Below are positions 45,429-56,747 of a stretch of DNA of 64,000 bases, in pieces. Both the position numbers and the translations under genes were made by a program. Under the pieces are notes generated by a model that saw nothing but the letters and a program-made list of their open reading frames with translations, was not told the DNA's origin and searched no databases. The number at the start of each line of letters is the position of its first letter. The first letter of the stretch is position 1. Origin of the DNA: Sphingomonas sp. BK580 (GTDB lineage Bacteria > Pseudomonadota > Alphaproteobacteria > Sphingomonadales > Sphingomonadaceae); the NCBI RefSeq assembly GCF_014194975.1, contig NZ_JACIAY010000008.1, positions 62,001 through 126,000 on the forward strand, written 5' to 3'.

Positions 45429-46520
45429 ATGCGAGTGGGATGGTGCGCGGCGGCGGTCGCCGCGCTGGTGATCGGCGGAGGTGCGGCGGCACAGTCGCCG
45501 GCCGCGCTCAACGACGCACCGCCTCCGTCGACCACCGCGGCGGCGATCCCGACGGCGGTGGTGGCGGACGACATGAAGTCGGTACTCGAGCAGCTGCCGC
45601 TGCTCGGCGCGCGGCCGATCGCGACCCTCACCCCGGTCGAGGCGCGGCTCGAGCCCACGGCGGCGGACGCGTACAACGCCGCGATCCGCAAGTCGGGCAT
45701 GTCGGTCGCGCCCGACGCGACGGTGACGACGCAGGACCTCGCCTACGGTACCGACCCGATGCAGTACGCGCGGATCTATCGGCCGGGTGCGGCCGCAGGA
45801 ACGGGCGCGCCGCTGCCGCTGCTGGTCTACTACCATGGTGGCGGCTGGGTGCTGGCCGGTGTCACCGCCTATGACGCGACGCCGCGGCTGCTCGCCAAGC
45901 AGCTCAACGCGATCGTGGTGTCGGTGGAGTATCGCCACGCGCCCGAGTTCCGCTTCCCGGCGCAGCACGACGACGCCGCCGCTGCCTATGGCTGGGCGGT
46001 GCAGAACGCCGCCGCCTGGGGTGCCGACCCGACGCGGGTGGCGCTCGCGGGCGAGAGCGCTGGCGGCAACCTCGCGCTCAACGTCGCGATCTACGCGCGC
46101 GACCATGCGCTGGCGCGACCGGCGCACGTGCTCGCGATCTACCCGATCGCCAACAGCGATCCCGCGCTACCGTCGCGGCGCGACTCCGCGGGCGCGACGC
46201 CGCTCGACGCCGCGATGCTCGGCTGGTTCTCGCATTATCACGCCGCCACCGCCGGCGACTCCGCCGACCCGCGGCTCAACCTGGTGCGCGCCGACCTGCG
46301 CGGGCTGCCGCCGGTGACGATCGTCAACGCGCAGATCGACCCGCTGCGCTCGGACGGGGAGACGCTCGCCCACGCGCTGCGCGGCGCGGGCGTGAGCGTG
46401 CAGCAGCGAACGTACAGCGGCGTGACGCACGAGTTCTTCGGCATGGGCCGGCTGGTGCGCGGCGCCTATGACGCCGAGCTCTACGCCGTGGCGCGGCTCA
46501 AGTCGGCGTTCGGCCTGTGA
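45429..46520 (+). CDS. Exported alpha/beta hydrolase, HSL-type esterase
   Basis: 363 residues: signal peptide (to about GGAAAQSP), a spacer, then an alpha/beta hydrolase fold. The oxyanion motif is YYHGGGWVLAG, the nucleophile elbow GESAGGN with Ser210, an Asp in NAQIDPLRSDG and His in YSGVTHEFFGM complete the catalytic triad. This is the hormone-sensitive-lipase/acetyl-esterase family, which hydrolyses short acyl esters. The ATG at 45429 follows GGGGG; the frame open from 45189 runs through tamB and a repeat. It ends 11 nt before the DUF4142 gene, so they are co-transcribed. Confidence 0.9.
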   Translation: MRVGWCAAAVAALVIGGGAAAQSPAALNDAPPPSTTAAAIPTAVVADDMKSVLEQLPLLGARPIATLTPVEARLEPTAADAYNAAIRKSGMSVAPDATVTTQDLAYGTDPMQYARIYRPGAAAGTGAPLPLLVYYHGGGWVLAGVTAYDATPRLLAKQLNAIVVSVEYRHAPEFRFPAQHDDAAAAYGWAVQNAAAWGADPTRVALAGESAGGNLALNVAIYARDHALARPAHVLAIYPIANSDPALPSRRDSAGATPLDAAMLGWFSHYHAATAGDSADPRLNLVRADLRGLPPVTIVNAQIDPLRSDGETLAHALRGAGVSVQQRTYSGVTHEFFGMGRLVRGAYDAELYAVARLKSAFGL

Positions 46521-46531
46521 GGAGAGGGACG

Positions 46532-47017
46532 ATGCGCGCGCTCGCGGGGCTGACGATACTCGCCGGGGCGGTCGTGGCCGTCCCCGTGGGGGCGCAGGCG
46601 ATGTCGCCCGCGCGCTACCTCGAGGCAGCGGGCGCGGCCGACCTGTACGAGCGCGCCGCGAGCCAGATGGTGCTCGAATCCACCACCGACGCGAAGGTGC
46701 GCGACCTCGCCCGGATGATGCTCGCCGACCACGCGCGTGGCAGCGCGACGCTGCGCGCGGCGGCGGCCCGCGCCAGGGTGCGCGTGTCCGCGGCGGCGCT
46801 GTCCCCGCTTCAGACCGAGTGGGTCGCCGAGCTCCGCGCCGAGACCGGCCTGGCGCGCGATGCCACCTATGTGGCGCAGCAGCGCGCCGCGCACGCGCGC
46901 GCGCTGGCGCTGCACCAGGCCTATGCCGCGGGCGGCGGCGCGGCGACGCTGAGGGCGGCGGCGGCACGGATCGCGGCGGTGGTCGCGCGCCACGCGGAGG
47001 CGCTCAAAGCGATGTAA
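46532..47017 (+). CDS. DUF4142-type exported protein
   Basis: 161 residues: signal peptide (ALAGLTILAGAVVAVPVGAQA), then an all-helical domain: SPARYLEAAGAADLYERAASQMVLESTTD, with DLARMMLADHARGSATLRAAAA and a late ALHQAYAAGGGAATLRAAAARIAA helix. The pattern of repeated A-H-x-x-x-L helices with HARGS is that of the DUF4142 family, ferritin-like helical bundles of unknown function in envelopes. ATG 46532 is chosen over GTG 46517 because AGGAGAGGGAC lies before it. Co-transcribed with the esterase. Confidence 0.72.
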   Translation: MRALAGLTILAGAVVAVPVGAQAMSPARYLEAAGAADLYERAASQMVLESTTDAKVRDLARMMLADHARGSATLRAAAARARVRVSAAALSPLQTEWVAELRAETGLARDATYVAQQRAAHARALALHQAYAAGGGAATLRAAAARIAAVVARHAEALKAM

Positions 47018-47119
47018 GGCGCGGCGCGAAGGATCGCCGATAAACATCGCTGCCTCCGCACGGGCGAGCGGTACCGCGCTCTACAAGGATCGTACGTCAT
47101 CACGCGATCCGGGGCGCCC

Positions 47120-49405
47120 ATGTACACCAGCTTCGCACGTCCTGCCCGATGCCTGCTCGCGCTGTCCGGCGCGGTGCTGCTCGTCACCCCTGCGCAGGCG
47201 CAGGGGCCGGCCCAGTCCCCCAAGCCCGGTACCGTCACCGAGGGCAAGGACGGTGAGGTCATCGTCACCACCACCGCGCAGAAGCGCTTCGAGAACATCC
47301 AGGACGTGCCGCTGGCGGTGCAGGTCGTCACCCCGGCCCAGCTCGAGGCACAGGGCGTGCACCACTTCCAGGATCTGGAGCGGGTCATGCCCTCGCTCGT
47401 CATCCGCCCGGCCGACCATCCGGTGAACACCAACGTGTCGATGCGCGGCGTCGGCACGTTCGCTTATGCGATCGGCGTGGAGTCGAGCGTGGCGGTGACG
47501 GTCGACGGCGCCCCGGTCGCGTTCCTCGCGCGCGCGATCAACGACCTGCCCGATGTCGCGATGATCGAGGCGCTGCGCGGGCCGCAGAGCACGCTCTACG
47601 GCAAGGCGGCCTCGGCGGGCCTCATCAAGATCATGACGACGCAGCCGACCAACGAGCTGCACATCCGCGCCAACGCGCGCCTCACCGCCGATCACGAGTT
47701 CGCCGAGCAGCTCAGCCTCACCGGTCCGCTGACCGACACGCTCGGCTATGTCGTCACCGGCGGCTACACGTACTGGGACGGCAACGTCCGCAACCGCTTC
47801 GACGGCCGGCGCCTGGGCGGCCGCGACACGTTCACGACGCGCGGCAAGCTCCGCTGGCGGCCCCGCCCCGAGCTCACCTTCACGCTGTCCGGCAATTACA
47901 TCGACGGCAGCACCGCGGCGGCGCGGCCGTTCGTCCGCCTCGCGCCGACCGCCCGGCTGCACAACGAGCCCGACCTCACCGCCGCGGTCGTCCTGCCCGG
48001 CGTCACCGCCGGGCCGGGCAACCAGACGGTGGCGTACAACGCGCGATCGGGCACCGACTATCACGGCAGCGGCGCGCTGCTGCGGAGCGAGATCGATCTC
48101 GGCGCGGTCAGCCTGCTCGGCCTGACCAACTACGATCGCTTCAAGCTCTACGATTACCTCGATTTCGACGACACCGCGGCGCGCCCGCGACGCGGCAACG
48201 TGCGCGAGGTCGGCGCCTTCGACTCGCGGCTGTTCACGCAGGAGGTCCGACTGCTGTCGCGCGACGACGCGGCGTTCCGCTACGCGCTCGGGCTCTATTA
48301 TGCCGACACCGGCTTCGACCGGCCGTTCCAGCGCGGGCCCGCCTTCGCGCTGTCGCATCTCCACGCCACCGCCGGTTCGCGCCAGCTCGCCGGCTTCGGG
48401 CAGATCGACTGGCAAGTCGTGCCGAAGCTGACCGCCACTGCCGGCGGTCGAGTCCAGAACGAGCGGGTCCGCTACACCTTCGCCGACCTGCTCGCCGCGG
48501 AGCGCCATCCGGAGGCGACGAGCCGCTTCGCCGGCCACGACAGCGACGATGCGGCCACTTACCGGCTGGGGCTGAGCTACCAGGCGGCGCGTGACCTGAT
48601 GGCCTTCGCCAGCTACGCCACCGGGTACAAGGGACAGGCCTATGACCTGTCCACCGGCTTCGACCAGAAGCGCGCCGACGGCGGGCCGATCCGCCCCGAG
48701 CGGTCGCGCGACGAGGAGGTCGGCATCCGCAGCCAGTGGCTCGAGCGCCACCTGACGCTGAACACCACCTTCTTCGACACGCAGTATCGCGACCTGCAGG
48801 CCCAGACCGTCGAGTTCTTCCCCGATGGTTCCTACCTCAACCGGCTGACCAACGTCGGCAAGCTCGTCACGCGCGGAGTCGAGGTGGAGGCGTCGGCGCG
48901 GCCGAGCGGCGCTGTCACGCTCAGCGCCAACGCCACCTATCTGAACGCCCGCTATCTGTCCTTCCCCGCCGCCCCCTGTTTTCCTTTGCAGACCGCGGCG
49001 CAGGGTTGCGTCGGCACGCCGCGGCGGCAGGACCTGGCGGGCGAGCGGTTGGCACAGGCGCCGACGTGGCGGTTCGATGCCAGCGGCGAATATGCCCCAG
49101 CGCTCGGCCACGATCGCCGCGGCGTGATCCAGGCCGCATGGCGGTATCAGGGGGCGATGTCCTACGCGCCGCGCGACCCGCAGTTGTTCCAGCGCGCCTA
49201 CCATGTCGCCGACGTCAGCCTGGGCCTGCGCGACGAGACGCGCCACTGGGAGGGCGCCGTCTTCCTGGATAATGTCTTCGACCAGCGGCACTATGCGTCG
49301 CTGGTCAACGTCGCGAACAACTTCGGCAACCAGACCGCCACCGCCGCCCTGCTGCCGCGCGACTTCCGCCGCTACGGCGGGGTGCGGATCGGGCTGAGCT
49401 TCTAG
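47120..49405 (+). CDS. TonB-dependent receptor (siderophore-type layout)
   Basis: 761 residues: signal peptide ending PAQAQG, plug with EVIVTTTAQKRFENIQDVPLAVQVVT (TonB box region), SMRGVGTFAYAIGVESSVAVTVDG and EALRGPQSTLYGKAASAGLIKIMT, then a barrel with RPERSRDEEVGIRSQW and terminal GGVRIGLSF. This is the typical CirA/FecA-like class common in sphingomonads (QKRxENxQDVPxAV), unlike the two TIGR01782 receptors. Substrate cannot be told. It is followed after 395 nt by the halogenase gene, in the same direction. Confidence 0.9.
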   Translation: MYTSFARPARCLLALSGAVLLVTPAQAQGPAQSPKPGTVTEGKDGEVIVTTTAQKRFENIQDVPLAVQVVTPAQLEAQGVHHFQDLERVMPSLVIRPADHPVNTNVSMRGVGTFAYAIGVESSVAVTVDGAPVAFLARAINDLPDVAMIEALRGPQSTLYGKAASAGLIKIMTTQPTNELHIRANARLTADHEFAEQLSLTGPLTDTLGYVVTGGYTYWDGNVRNRFDGRRLGGRDTFTTRGKLRWRPRPELTFTLSGNYIDGSTAAARPFVRLAPTARLHNEPDLTAAVVLPGVTAGPGNQTVAYNARSGTDYHGSGALLRSEIDLGAVSLLGLTNYDRFKLYDYLDFDDTAARPRRGNVREVGAFDSRLFTQEVRLLSRDDAAFRYALGLYYADTGFDRPFQRGPAFALSHLHATAGSRQLAGFGQIDWQVVPKLTATAGGRVQNERVRYTFADLLAAERHPEATSRFAGHDSDDAATYRLGLSYQAARDLMAFASYATGYKGQAYDLSTGFDQKRADGGPIRPERSRDEEVGIRSQWLERHLTLNTTFFDTQYRDLQAQTVEFFPDGSYLNRLTNVGKLVTRGVEVEASARPSGAVTLSANATYLNARYLSFPAAPCFPLQTAAQGCVGTPRRQDLAGERLAQAPTWRFDASGEYAPALGHDRRGVIQAAWRYQGAMSYAPRDPQLFQRAYHVADVSLGLRDETRHWEGAVFLDNVFDQRHYASLVNVANNFGNQTATAALLPRDFRRYGGVRIGLSF

Positions 49406-49800
49406 GACGCGGGCTTATGGAGCCCGGCTCGATGCCGGGACGCCGCGCAGAACCTGGGGGGCCGGTTTCGTCGGTGGTCATCGGGATGGCGTTCCCTGCG
49501 AGCCTTCCTCGGCGGCGGGTTCGTTGCTGCTCGACCCTCCGCGATTTCACCGCGAGCGCGGTGCAGAGCCAAGCAGAACGACGGTCCTTGACGTGGGAGA
49601 GTCCTCGGCGCCCGCGGGCGCGGGAGCACCAGGGGGCGTCTCTCAACAATATCCGGCAGCAGGAATCCCCCCGCCGCCTTGCTGAAGGCGGACGCGAGAT
49701 AGACGCGCCCCAGACGCAGCAGGCCGGAGCACCCCGCTTGCCCGCGGCGCTCCGTCCGCGCACCATCGCCGCGAGAAGTCGGATCAGGAGAGAGCGGCGC
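49406..49800 (+). other. 395-bp intergenic region, no gene recognised
   Basis: Between the receptor and the halogenase. The halogenase frame is open through it (from 49417), but the translation has no signal peptide, no ribosome site and no family similarity. One small hairpin (GGAGCCCGG...CCGGGACG) lies at 49420-49442. Otherwise featureless. Confidence 0.5.
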
Positions 49801-51264
49801 ATGCGCACGATCGTCATCGCCGGGGGCGGCAGCGCGGGGTGGATGTGCGCCGCCGCTCTCGCGCACCTGCTCGGCCCGGACTGGCGCGTGCGACTGGTCG
49901 AGTCGGACGCGATCGGTACGGTCGGCGTCGGCGAGGCGACGATCCCGCAGATCCGCACCTTCAACCAGGCGCTCGGGCTCGACGAGCGCGCCTTCCTCGA
50001 CGCCACCGAGGGCACGTACAAGCTGGGCATCGAGTTCGCGGGCTGGGGCGCGCCGGGCGAGCGCTATCTCCACGCGTTCGGCGACGTCGGCCGTGACTCG
50101 GGGCTGGTGCCGTTCCATCAGCGCTGGCTGCGCGCGCGGGCGGCGGGGACAGCGGCGCCGCTCGGCGCCTATTCGCTCAACGAGGTCGCCGCGCGCGAGG
50201 GGCGGATGCAGCTCGGCCGCGCGCGCACCGCCGCGCTGCTGCCCGAGATGCCCTATGCCTTCCACTTCGACGCGGCGCTCTACGCCGCGCTGCTGCGCCG
50301 CTTCGCGGAGGCACGAGGGGTGGAGCGGGTGGAGGGACGCATCCTCGGCGTCGAGCGCGCCGGCGAGGCGCTCACCGCCTTGCGGCTGGACGGCGACCGG
50401 CGCGTCGCGGGCGAGCTGTTCGTCGACTGTACCGGCTTCGCCGCGCTGCTGATCGGCGGCGCGATGGCGGTGCCGTACGACGACTGGTCACGCTACCTGC
50501 CGTGCGACCGCGCGCTCGCGCTGCCCTGCGCGCGGGTCGCGCCGCCGGTCCCGTACACGCGCGCCACCGCGCACGACGCCGGCTGGCAGTGGCGCATCCC
50601 GCTGCGCCACCGCACCGGCAACGGTGTGGTCTACAGCAGCGCGCACCTCGACGACGCCGCGGCCGAGCAGGTGCTGCGCGCGGGGCTCGACGGCGGCACC
50701 GAGGCAACGCCGCGCGCGATCCGCTTCACCACGGGGCGACGGCGCGACGCGTGGCGCGGCAACGTCGTCGCGATCGGGCTGGCGGCCGGGTTCATGGAGC
50801 CGCTCGAGTCGACCAGCCTCCACCTCGTCCAGTCGGCGATCGCGCGGCTGATCGCGCTGCTGCCCGGCGCCGCGAGCGGGCCGGCGACGCGCGACGCCTT
50901 CAACCGCCAGAGCGCGACCGAGTGGGAGCGGATCCGCGACTTCCTCGTGCTCCACTATCATGCCAACCGGCGCGACGGCGCTTTCTGGCGCGACTGCCGG
51001 GAGCTGCCGCTGCCCGGGACGCTCGCGGCCAAGCTGGCGCTGTGGCGCGAGCAGGGCGTGGTGCTGCGCGAGCAGGACGAATTGTTCACCGAGGTGGCGT
51101 GGGTGCAGGTGCTGGTCGGGCAGGGGATGCTGCCGGGTGGCCACCACCCGCTCGCCGACACCGAGCCGCTGGATGCGGCGCGCGAGTTCCTCTCGCTATG
51201 GGCGCAGCTGGTGCGGCGCGAGGTGGCGCAGATGCCGTCGCACTCGGCGCTGGTGGGGGGCTAG
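49801..51264 (+). CDS. Flavin-dependent tryptophan halogenase-like protein
   Basis: 487 residues. FAD-binding GGGSAGW at 8-14 and VGVGEATIPQI; the halogenase hallmark WQWRIP at 262-267; Lys74 in GTYKLGIEFAGW, aligned with the catalytic Lys79 of PrnA; and EPLESTSLHL with Glu336, aligned with Glu346. Family members oxidise chloride or bromide to a hypohalous acid that the Lys relays to a substrate. In sphingomonads and Caulobacter such genes sit beside receptors and glycan genes, not biosynthetic clusters, so tryptophan is not necessarily the substrate. AGGAGAG lies upstream of ATG 49801. Needs a flavin reductase in trans. Confidence 0.88.
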   Translation: MRTIVIAGGGSAGWMCAAALAHLLGPDWRVRLVESDAIGTVGVGEATIPQIRTFNQALGLDERAFLDATEGTYKLGIEFAGWGAPGERYLHAFGDVGRDSGLVPFHQRWLRARAAGTAAPLGAYSLNEVAAREGRMQLGRARTAALLPEMPYAFHFDAALYAALLRRFAEARGVERVEGRILGVERAGEALTALRLDGDRRVAGELFVDCTGFAALLIGGAMAVPYDDWSRYLPCDRALALPCARVAPPVPYTRATAHDAGWQWRIPLRHRTGNGVVYSSAHLDDAAAEQVLRAGLDGGTEATPRAIRFTTGRRRDAWRGNVVAIGLAAGFMEPLESTSLHLVQSAIARLIALLPGAASGPATRDAFNRQSATEWERIRDFLVLHYHANRRDGAFWRDCRELPLPGTLAAKLALWREQGVVLREQDELFTEVAWVQVLVGQGMLPGGHHPLADTEPLDAAREFLSLWAQLVRREVAQMPSHSALVGG

Positions 51265-51424
51265 TCGGAGAGAGCACGCGTCGCTGCGCGCCTTCTCAGC
51301 TGCCGCCCGCTGGTCCGCCCATGCCATCCCCTCTTCGCGTGAATGACGGAGGGAGACGGGCACGGGCAAATAAGACAAGGCTCGCGCATAGGTTCGACGA
51401 GCGATCTCTTACCCGCCTGCCGCC

Positions 51425-52450
51425 TCACGTCGACGCGCGTACCACCAGGGTCGCGGGCAGCGTGAGATGGTCGGTCGGCTCGCCCGCGATCTGGCGCACG
51501 AGCGTGTCGACCAGCACCGCGCCCGCGCGCGCGTAATCCTGCGCCACCGTGGTGAGCGGCGGCCGCGTCAGGCTCGCCGCCGGGATGTCGTCGAAGCCGA
51601 CCACCGACACCGCGCGCGGCACCACCAGCCCCGCCTCGTCGAGCGCGCGCAGCGCGCCGAGCGCGATCAGATCGGAGGCGGCGAACAGCGAGTCAAAGCC
51701 GATGCCGCGCGCGATCAGCCGCTGCGTCGCCTCATAGCCGGCCTGCTCGGACGACAGAGCGTCGACGTGCAGCCCCGGATCCGCCGCCAGCCCGGCCTCG
51801 CGCAGCGCGTAGGCGAGGCCGCGATACCGGTCGCGGAACTCGGGGTAATGGTCGCTCGCCTCGCCGATGAAGGCGACGCGGCGGCGCCTGCGCTCGATCA
51901 GGTGGCGTCCGACCGCGGCGCCGCCGGCGCGATTGTCGCAGCCGATCACCGTGCCCAGGCCGCCGCTCGCGGCGACCGAACCGTAGCGCACGAAGCGGGT
52001 CTTCTGCCCGACCAGCTGCTCGACCCGCGCGCGGTACAGCTGCCAGTCGCCGTAGCCGAGCAGGATCAGCCCGTCGGCCTTGCGCGAGTCGGCATAGTCG
52101 ACGTGCCAGTCGGCGGAGAGCTGCTGGAAGGAGGTGAGCAGGTCGTAGCCGCGCAGCGCGCAGGTCTTGAGGATCGATCCCAGCATCGACAGGAAGAAGG
52201 GGTTGATGTGCGAATCGTCGGGCAGCGGGTCCTCGAAGAAGAGCAGCGCCAGCGTGCGCGCCTCGCCCTTGCGCAGCGACGAGGCGGCGCGGTCGACCTT
52301 GTAGTTGAGCTGGCGCGCGATCGCCTCGATGCGGAGCCGCGTCGCCGCGCTCACCGTCTTGTCGCCGCGCAGCGCGCGCGACACGGTGGGCTGCGAGACG
52401 CCGGCCAGCGCCGCGATGTCGAACGAGGTGACTTTGTCGGACAGCGCCAT
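51425..52450 (-). CDS. LacI-family transcriptional regulator
   Basis: 341 residues: N-terminal helix-turn-helix SFDIAALAGVSQPTVSRALRGD with hinge helix YKVDRAASSLR, then a periplasmic-binding-protein-like effector domain (GYGDWQLYRARVEQLVGQK, VIGCDNRAGGAAVGRHLIE, SLFAASDLIALGALRALDEAG, VVGFDDIPAASLTRPPLTTV). It is divergent from the amylase-glucosidase-transporter operon, with the predicted operator 57-68 nt upstream of its ATG, so it should control that operon and itself, in the style of MalR regulators. The frame is open to 52867, but ATG 52450 gives the normal LacI N-terminus. The inducer, likely a maltodextrin, is inferred. Confidence 0.92.
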   Translation of the reverse strand: MALSDKVTSFDIAALAGVSQPTVSRALRGDKTVSAATRLRIEAIARQLNYKVDRAASSLRKGEARTLALLFFEDPLPDDSHINPFFLSMLGSILKTCALRGYDLLTSFQQLSADWHVDYADSRKADGLILLGYGDWQLYRARVEQLVGQKTRFVRYGSVAASGGLGTVIGCDNRAGGAAVGRHLIERRRRRVAFIGEASDHYPEFRDRYRGLAYALREAGLAADPGLHVDALSSEQAGYEATQRLIARGIGFDSLFAASDLIALGALRALDEAGLVVPRAVSVVGFDDIPAASLTRPPLTTVAQDYARAGAVLVDTLVRQIAGEPTDHLTLPATLVVRAST

Positions 52451-52506
52451 GGCGGCGGATCGGTCTCTCCTGCGGGAGCATCTTCTACCGCGCGCACGCG
52501 GCGCTG

Positions 52507-52518
52507 TGAATACGTATG
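52507..52518. promoter_or_regulatory. Predicted LacI operator between lacI and the amylase operon
   Basis: TGAATACGTATG, core ATACGTAT, identical to 32656-32667. It sits 57-68 nt upstream of lacI and 88-99 nt upstream of the amylase start, placed to act on both divergent promoters. Confidence 0.55.
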
Positions 52519-52605
52519 CCCTGCGCTGGCCAAGCGCGGCGCGGCGCCGCATCAGGCGGCGAACCGCGCGGGGCGTCCCGACACGGCACGGGGGAGGGTG
52601 AGCGG

Positions 52606-54716
52606 ATGGTGATGTCGAGGTCTGCCCCAGTGGTGCGCTCCCGCGGCAGCGGGAGCCAGGTGCCAGTGCGCGGCGCGACCGGGGCCCCGGGTTCCCGCGC
52701 GCGCGAGAACCCGGTTGAGGGGCGTGACGCCCCCCCGCACCGCGAGACGCTGCCGGAGGAGGACGCCGCCGCTCCTCCCACCCTGCCGTCGTCCCGAACA
52801 CGCTGCGGGATCCACCGTGCCGCGCACTCAGCCGCCGCGGCGCTCGCGGGACGGTGGATCCTGACACGAGTTCAGGACGACGCCAGAAGAAGGAGCGTTC
52901 GCGCCCGCCCGCTCATCCTCGCGGCCGCCCTCGCCGCGCTGCTCACCAGCGCCACGCCCGCGCTCGCCGACCCGCTGACCGAGCTGCGCGCGCGCCCGCC
53001 GCAGGACGAGGTGATCTACTTCGCGCTGCCCGACCGCTTCGACAACGCGGACCCGAGCAACGACCGCGGCGGGCTCAGCGGCGACCGGCTCGTCACCGGC
53101 TACGACCCGACCGCCAAGGGCTTCTACCACGGCGGCGACCTCGAGGGGCTGACGCGCCGCCTCGACTATGTCCAGGCGCTCGGCGCGACCGCGATCTGGG
53201 TCGGGCCGATCTTCCGCAACAAGCCGGTGCAGGGGCCCAAGGGGCAGGAGAGCGCGGGCTATCACGGCTATTGGATCACCGACTTCGAGCATGTCGACCC
53301 GCATCTCGGCACCGACGCCGAGTTCAAGGCGCTGGTCGACGCCGCGCACGCGCGCGGGATCAAGGTCTACATGGACATCATCGTCAACCACACCGCGGAC
53401 GTGATCCAGTATCGCGAGTGCGGCGACTGTGCCTATCGCGGCCGCGCCGACTATCCGTACCAACGCCGCGGCGGCGTCGCCGGCGCCGCGATCAACCCCG
53501 GCTTCGCGGGCGACCAGGACCAACGCGCGGCCAATTTCGCGCGCCTGACCGATCCCCGCTACGCCTACACCCCGTTCATTCCAAAGGGCGAGGAGAAGGC
53601 CAAGTCGCCGGCCTGGCTCAACGACGTCACGCTCTACCACAATCGCGGCAACACGACCTTCACCGACGAGAGCTCGACCATGGGCGATTTCGTCGGTTTG
53701 GACGATCTGATGACGGAGAACCCGCGCGTCGTCAGCGGCATGATCGAGATCTTCGGCGGCTGGATCGACCGCTTCGGCGTGGACGGCTTCCGCATCGACA
53801 CCGCGCGCCACGTCAACCCCGAGTTCTGGCAGCAGTTCGTCCCCGCGATCCTGGCGCGTGCGAGGGCGCGCGGCATCCCCAACTTTCACGTCTTCGGCGA
53901 GGTGGCGGCCGACCAGCTCGATCCCGGCCCGCTCGCGATCCACACGCGCATCGACAAGCTGCCGGCGGTGCTCGACTTCGCCTTTCGCCGCGCGGTGCTC
54001 GACACGGTCGCGGGCACGCGCGGCACCGACGCCTTCGAGACGCTGATCCGCGGCGATTCGCTGTACGAGGGCGGCGGGGCGACCGCGCGCACGCTCCCCA
54101 CCTTCGTCAGCAACCACGACAACGGCCGCTTCGCCTTCTACGTGCGACAGGCGCTGCCGCGGGCGAGCGACGACGAGGTGCTGCGGCGGGTCGAGCTCGC
54201 CAACGCGATGCTGCTGACCCTGCGCGGCGTGCCGACGATCTACTCGGGTGACGAGCAGGGCTTCACCGGCGACGGCAACGACCAGGACGCCCGCGAGGAC
54301 ATGTTCGCCAGCCGCGTCGCCAGCTACAACGACAACCGCCTGCTCGGCACCACCACGACCACCGCCACGGCGCATTTCGGGCGTGACAACCCGTTGTTCC
54401 GCCAGATCGCGACGCTCGCGCGCGTGCGCCGGGCCGAGCCCGCGCTGCGGGAGGGGCGGACGCTGCTGCGCGCGCGCGGCGATTCGCCCGGACTGCTCGC
54501 GGTGTCGCGCGTCGATGCGGCGAGCGGGCGCGAGATCCTGCTCGCCTTCAACACCTCGGCCCGGCCGATCGAGCGGCTGGTCGAGATCGGCGTGCGCGGT
54601 GCCACCGCCGCCACGCTCGCCGGCGAGGGCTGCGCCGCGCGCGCGGTCGCGCCCGGATCGCTGCGTGTGACCTTGCCGCCGCTCGGCTATGCCGTGTGCG
54701 CTATCGGAGAGACAGA

Positions 54717-54720
<4 letters not shown>
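52606..54720 (+). CDS. Exported GH13 alpha-amylase with a repeat-derived N-terminal extension
   Basis: 704 residues as called. The GH13 barrel has IWVGPIFRNKPVQG, MDIIVNHTADV, nucleophile Asp398 in DGFRIDTARH, acid Glu432 in VFGEVAAD, and Asp505 in VSNHDNGRF. A signal peptide, RPLILAAALAALLTSATPALADP, lies at about 102-123, so a normal protein would start near base 52897, but no ATG, GTG or TTG is there, although AAGGAG is at 52890. The only start with a good site (GGGGAGGG before ATG 52606) adds about 97 residues that largely read through palindromic repeats. It is either an extended protein or a gene whose start was damaged. First gene of the amylase-glucosidase-MFS operon; ATGA overlap with the next. 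Confidence 0.85.
52637..52714. repeat. Two adjacent palindromes inside the 5' coding frame
   Basis: A perfect 20-nt inverted repeat GCTCCCGC...GCGGGAGC (52637-52656) and a palindrome CCGGGTTC...GAACCCGG (52687-52714, 8-bp arms). Relatives of the C-type elements at 58241-58318. Confidence 0.7.
52787..52882. repeat. REP-like pair inside the 5' coding frame, GTCGTCCCG type
   Basis: CGTCGTCCCGAAC on the left faces GAGTTCAGGACGACG on the right. The right half shares about 25 bp (GCGCTCGCGGGACGGTGGAT...) with the repeat at 62121-62216. It ends 8 nt before the AAGGAG preceding the signal-peptide codons. Confidence 0.75.

Positions 54721-56743
<2,023 letters not shown>

Positions 56744-56747
<4 letters not shown>

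Noticed and set aside
41078..45700. 1540-codon open frame antisense to tamB, and similar long antisense frames at 32777-35893, 2126-3859, 603-2222, 29120-30592 and 47081-49291
   Set aside because: At this GC content the antisense of real genes stays open for long stretches. Translations are Arg/His/Val-rich without domains, and each lies exactly opposite a well-recognised gene.
49417..49800. N-terminal extension of the halogenase frame
   Set aside because: No ribosome site, no family similarity and a strong AGGAGAG site before ATG 49801.
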